Source: Azolla caroliniana
Lineage: Eukaryota; Polypodiophyta
Reading direction: 5' to 3'
Length of the DNA: 64,000 nt
Assembly: GCA_043228905.1 (NCBI GenBank)
Contig: JBHGNT010000010.1
Span: 11,346,001-11,410,000, forward strand
The notes beneath the pieces are model-generated. The model had not been told where the DNA came from. It saw only the letters and a list, made by a program, of their open reading frames with translations, and made no database searches. Below, piece after piece: positions 63,001 to 64,000 of the stretch (position 1 is its first letter; every line of letters begins with the position of its first letter). The position numbers and the translations under genes are program-made.

Positions 63001-64000
63001 AAGCGGCAATGATTAAACTTCTCACGGAGTTTCGCGACGTATTCGCCTGGTCATACGAAGACATGCGAGGGCTGGACCCTCAATTATATCAGCATCAGAT
63101 CCACTTAGGCAAGGACGCGAAACCAGTGGCGCAAAGACGTTACCGAATGAACCCCAACTACGCCGCCAAAGTGAAGGAGGAAATCGACAAACTCCTAAGA
63201 GTGGGCTTCATCCGGCCGATAAAGAAAGCGACGTGGCTGAGCCCCATTGTCGTCGTCCCAAAGAAGAACGGTAAAATCCGCGTGTGTGTAGATTACAGGA
63301 AACTAAATGCAGCCACAATTACGGATGCATTCCCTCTTCCGTTCACGGATGGAGTACTGGATGCCGTCGCCGGCCATGAAGTTTATAGCTTTTTAGACGG
63401 GTTCAGCGGATACAATCAAATCCGGATGCACCCTGACGACCAGGAGAAGACAGCGTTCGTCACCGAATGGGGGGTGTTTGTGGCCGTAGTAATGATGTTC
63501 GAACTAAAAACGGCACCAGCAACTTTCCAGCGAATCATCATGGAGATCTTCGGCGAATACATTCCAGCCTTCATGCAGGTTTTCCTGGATGACTTTGCAG
63601 TCTATAGCCGGGAAAAAGACCATTTGCAGCACCTACGGTTATGCCTTGAAAAGTGTAGGTTATACCGGCTAAGCTTAAACCCAGCAAAATGCATCTTTGG
63701 GGTTTCAAGTGGAATCTTACTGGGACACATTGTAAGTAAGGAGGGCATTGCGGTCGACCCGGACAAAGTAAACGCGATACTAGGGGCACCGGCGCCGAAA
63801 ACGGCCAAAGCACTAAGCCGATTCTTAGGACAGATCCGGTGGCACAGCCGGATGCTCCGTCACTTGGCTGACTTGGCTACACCATTACACACCGCGGTAC
63901 ATCGGACACCGTTCCAATGGACGGATACGGAGGATAAGGCATACAATGCCCTGAAGGTACTTTTGTCGCAAGCACCCGTCGTGCAGCCTCCGGATTGGAG
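60078..64000 (+). CDS. E gag-pol polyprotein, open to window end
   Basis: Start chosen at the ATG at 60078 (MTRPTHDLVTDRARR); the earlier ATG at 60074 meets a stop after three codons. At least 1307 codons without a stop. Residues 1-190: charged N-terminus and Pro/Glu-rich linker. From 195: gag core (FGVTLEGPAARWRRTQDP). Zinc knuckles at 389 (CTICLNAGHSAVEC), 408 (CVICQSKSHTTDRC) and 582 (CYYCRQEGHYSNQC). Protease about 745-860 with IDGGSGVNVI (residue 750) and AYPLLLGRPW. RT about 1010-1230 with VPKKNGKIRVCVDYRKLN, SFLDGFSGYNQIRM and the active site FLDDFAVY (residue 1169). The RNase H lead-in begins at the edge. gag and pol are in one frame, as in some plant Gypsy lineages. Makes virus-like particles and copies the element RNA. 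Confidence 0.93.
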   Translation, partial: MTRPTHDLVTDRARRLAERQRWRETFQQAAHEIRSDRSFSNEIRRVAEESLRLQQTRDQDDGSGLSSLRETERLLEALATGENEAEAFSAYESDSEGGYSVHTNYRSSNDTPGGPKDDGSDTVPTPEPEPFDQGYLEPQTEAVNPPTPEVEEAKPPTPTKEPVKEPEKEPEVEQERKPERYRQTPLNRGLILDDDMPFQYSKYRDDPDAEAHVHAFEQTWEANHASQRLTPEEEERSKIAEFGVTLEGPAARWRRTQDPATITTFAELKAKFLHFFHKEVDQTTMVGLFYTIRQEAGESIPQFVIRFQRIHSQLTRAPPEEELRTIFLNALREPLRTVCTVIDFRGSTIDQVIDRVREMEKSSSWLTLGALQRALPTDEDLRFRQAIQCTICLNAGHSAVECTMRTQCVICQSKSHTTDRCEYNLLNRQAPPVRRIEPRSSRDEDEDHWQRMNQYRPAQDVRYGDRQENDGRYGDRHDNYDRYERSDRYRESNRRHEQYDRDHSPGYRRHQEDYGRFYDPPRQDYRNKNKNNKKRNFKKGGHTRDPEHGTPRSQPAQNAPLTTGPTPATSNAESSNTRKEYCYYCRQEGHYSNQCPAKSYDKRPAVNMVVSEVADVQQVTTRSKGMAKEWETQEAIRKQATEWVKEANERNVADAERQKANTIGSAGGSHAENETWQVLQECQITLPLGRLLQLVPRFTEGLKTVMTDGIAPPAPVLFSNPEEGPTVVDTSSPVITTIVKGHELPGTVIDGGSGVNVISLRTCDALGIHEWEPCPFWLRMADTSSVRPTGLIRKLEVTIGGHTFHISAVVLQLQAQGAYPLLLGRPWLKIAHIKQNWRKNMITFRRGKAKVRVPTQPRTSNGKECTPLYAECVNMLEALADDEEAQYLEEHPKIVPLFEIDVAEAVAPYLPQRDETEAEPDKDSIRELRQAQEALEREMAVSQRVKTSQLDEVNLGSKDESKPVHIAKEMKPKDKAAMIKLLTEFRDVFAWSYEDMRGLDPQLYQHQIHLGKDAKPVAQRRYRMNPNYAAKVKEEIDKLLRVGFIRPIKKATWLSPIVVVPKKNGKIRVCVDYRKLNAATITDAFPLPFTDGVLDAVAGHEVYSFLDGFSGYNQIRMHPDDQEKTAFVTEWGVFVAVVMMFELKTAPATFQRIIMEIFGEYIPAFMQVFLDDFAVYSREKDHLQHLRLCLEKCRLYRLSLNPAKCIFGVSSGILLGHIVSKEGIAVDPDKVNAILGAPAPKTAKALSRFLGQIRWHSRMLRHLADLATPLHTAVHRTPFQWTDTEDKAYNALKVLLSQAPVVQPPDW

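Larger units (their letters stand above)
57548..64000 (-). mobile_element. Ty3/gypsy element F (minus), interrupted by E; 5' part outside window
   Basis: 3' LTR 57548-57935 and the coiled-coil accessory ORF (57986-59605) are visible. At 59606 element E is inserted on the opposite strand and the rest of F lies beyond the right edge. TCAAG at 57543-57547 is the expected target copy on this side. Homologous to D in ORF and pre-LTR sequence. Confidence 0.85.
59606..64000 (+). mobile_element. Ty3/gypsy LTR retrotransposon E, probably intact, 3' part outside window
   Basis: 5' LTR 59606-60024, leader, and a gag-pol frame open to the window edge within the start of RNase H. Inserted in F; TGCAA (59601-59605) should be the target copy. 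Same lineage as D. The absence of stops over 3.9 kb contrasts with every other element here. Confidence 0.92.

Noticed and set aside
1-64000. tRNA, rRNA or other RNA genes
   Set aside because: None recognised by eye; the only tRNA-related sequences are retroelement primer sites. A covariance-model scan would be needed to exclude them.

Overview
This is a plant nuclear window made almost entirely of nested LTR retrotransposons. Remnants of a few host genes survive in the AT-rich gaps. The Ty1/copia and Ty3/gypsy elements, the Met-tRNA primer sites (TGGTATCAGAGC), the PB1-domain and nuclear poly(A)-binding-protein (PABPN) remnants and the GT/AG introns all say land plant. A beta-class DNA N4/N6 methyltransferase gene and a Gypsy element with a reverse transcriptase (RT) I associate with fungal lineages make a fern- or bryophyte-like non-flowering plant my preference. 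This is inference; no species marker is visible.

Layout, left to right. (1) 1-4894, minus: Copia A1, running off the left edge, inserted in a PB1-domain gene remnant (4895-5718). (2) 5914-8530, minus: Copia K, which has lost RT and RNase H, fused by deletion to a LINE. (3) The LINE (minus) lies at 8531-10439 and 35635-36065. It is split by Gypsy D (10440-35634, direct repeat TCATG). D (about 8.65 kb without its passengers) carries Gypsy G (11261-17633) in gag, and non-autonomous H (24310-29192, a G relative, minus strand) and Copia C (29304-34581) in a 3' coiled-coil ORF. (4) 36066-38319: simple repeats, a foldback, an old C-type LTR and a K-family 3' end. (5) 39235-49616: Copia A2 (direct repeat CTTAC) containing Copia B (41991-46840, direct repeat TGACG). 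(6) 49617-57547: AT-rich, low-TE DNA with a PABPN-like pseudogene between two LTR-like repeats, a 48-bp minisatellite, a Lys/Asp-rich repeat ORF and the 3' three exons of the methyltransferase gene. (7) 57548 to the right edge: Gypsy F (minus), inserted just upstream of a methyltransferase exon and itself interrupted by Gypsy E (plus). The gag-pol frame of E is open from 60078 to the window end.

The nesting is supported by duplicated target sites. For D, G, H and C, removing the insertion and one target copy restores a continuous reading frame in the host element. D, E and F are one Gypsy lineage; D and F show a long coiled-coil ORF between integrase and the 3' LTR. Most other copies are pseudogenised. 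E is the only element that looks potentially functional, and only its first two thirds are visible.
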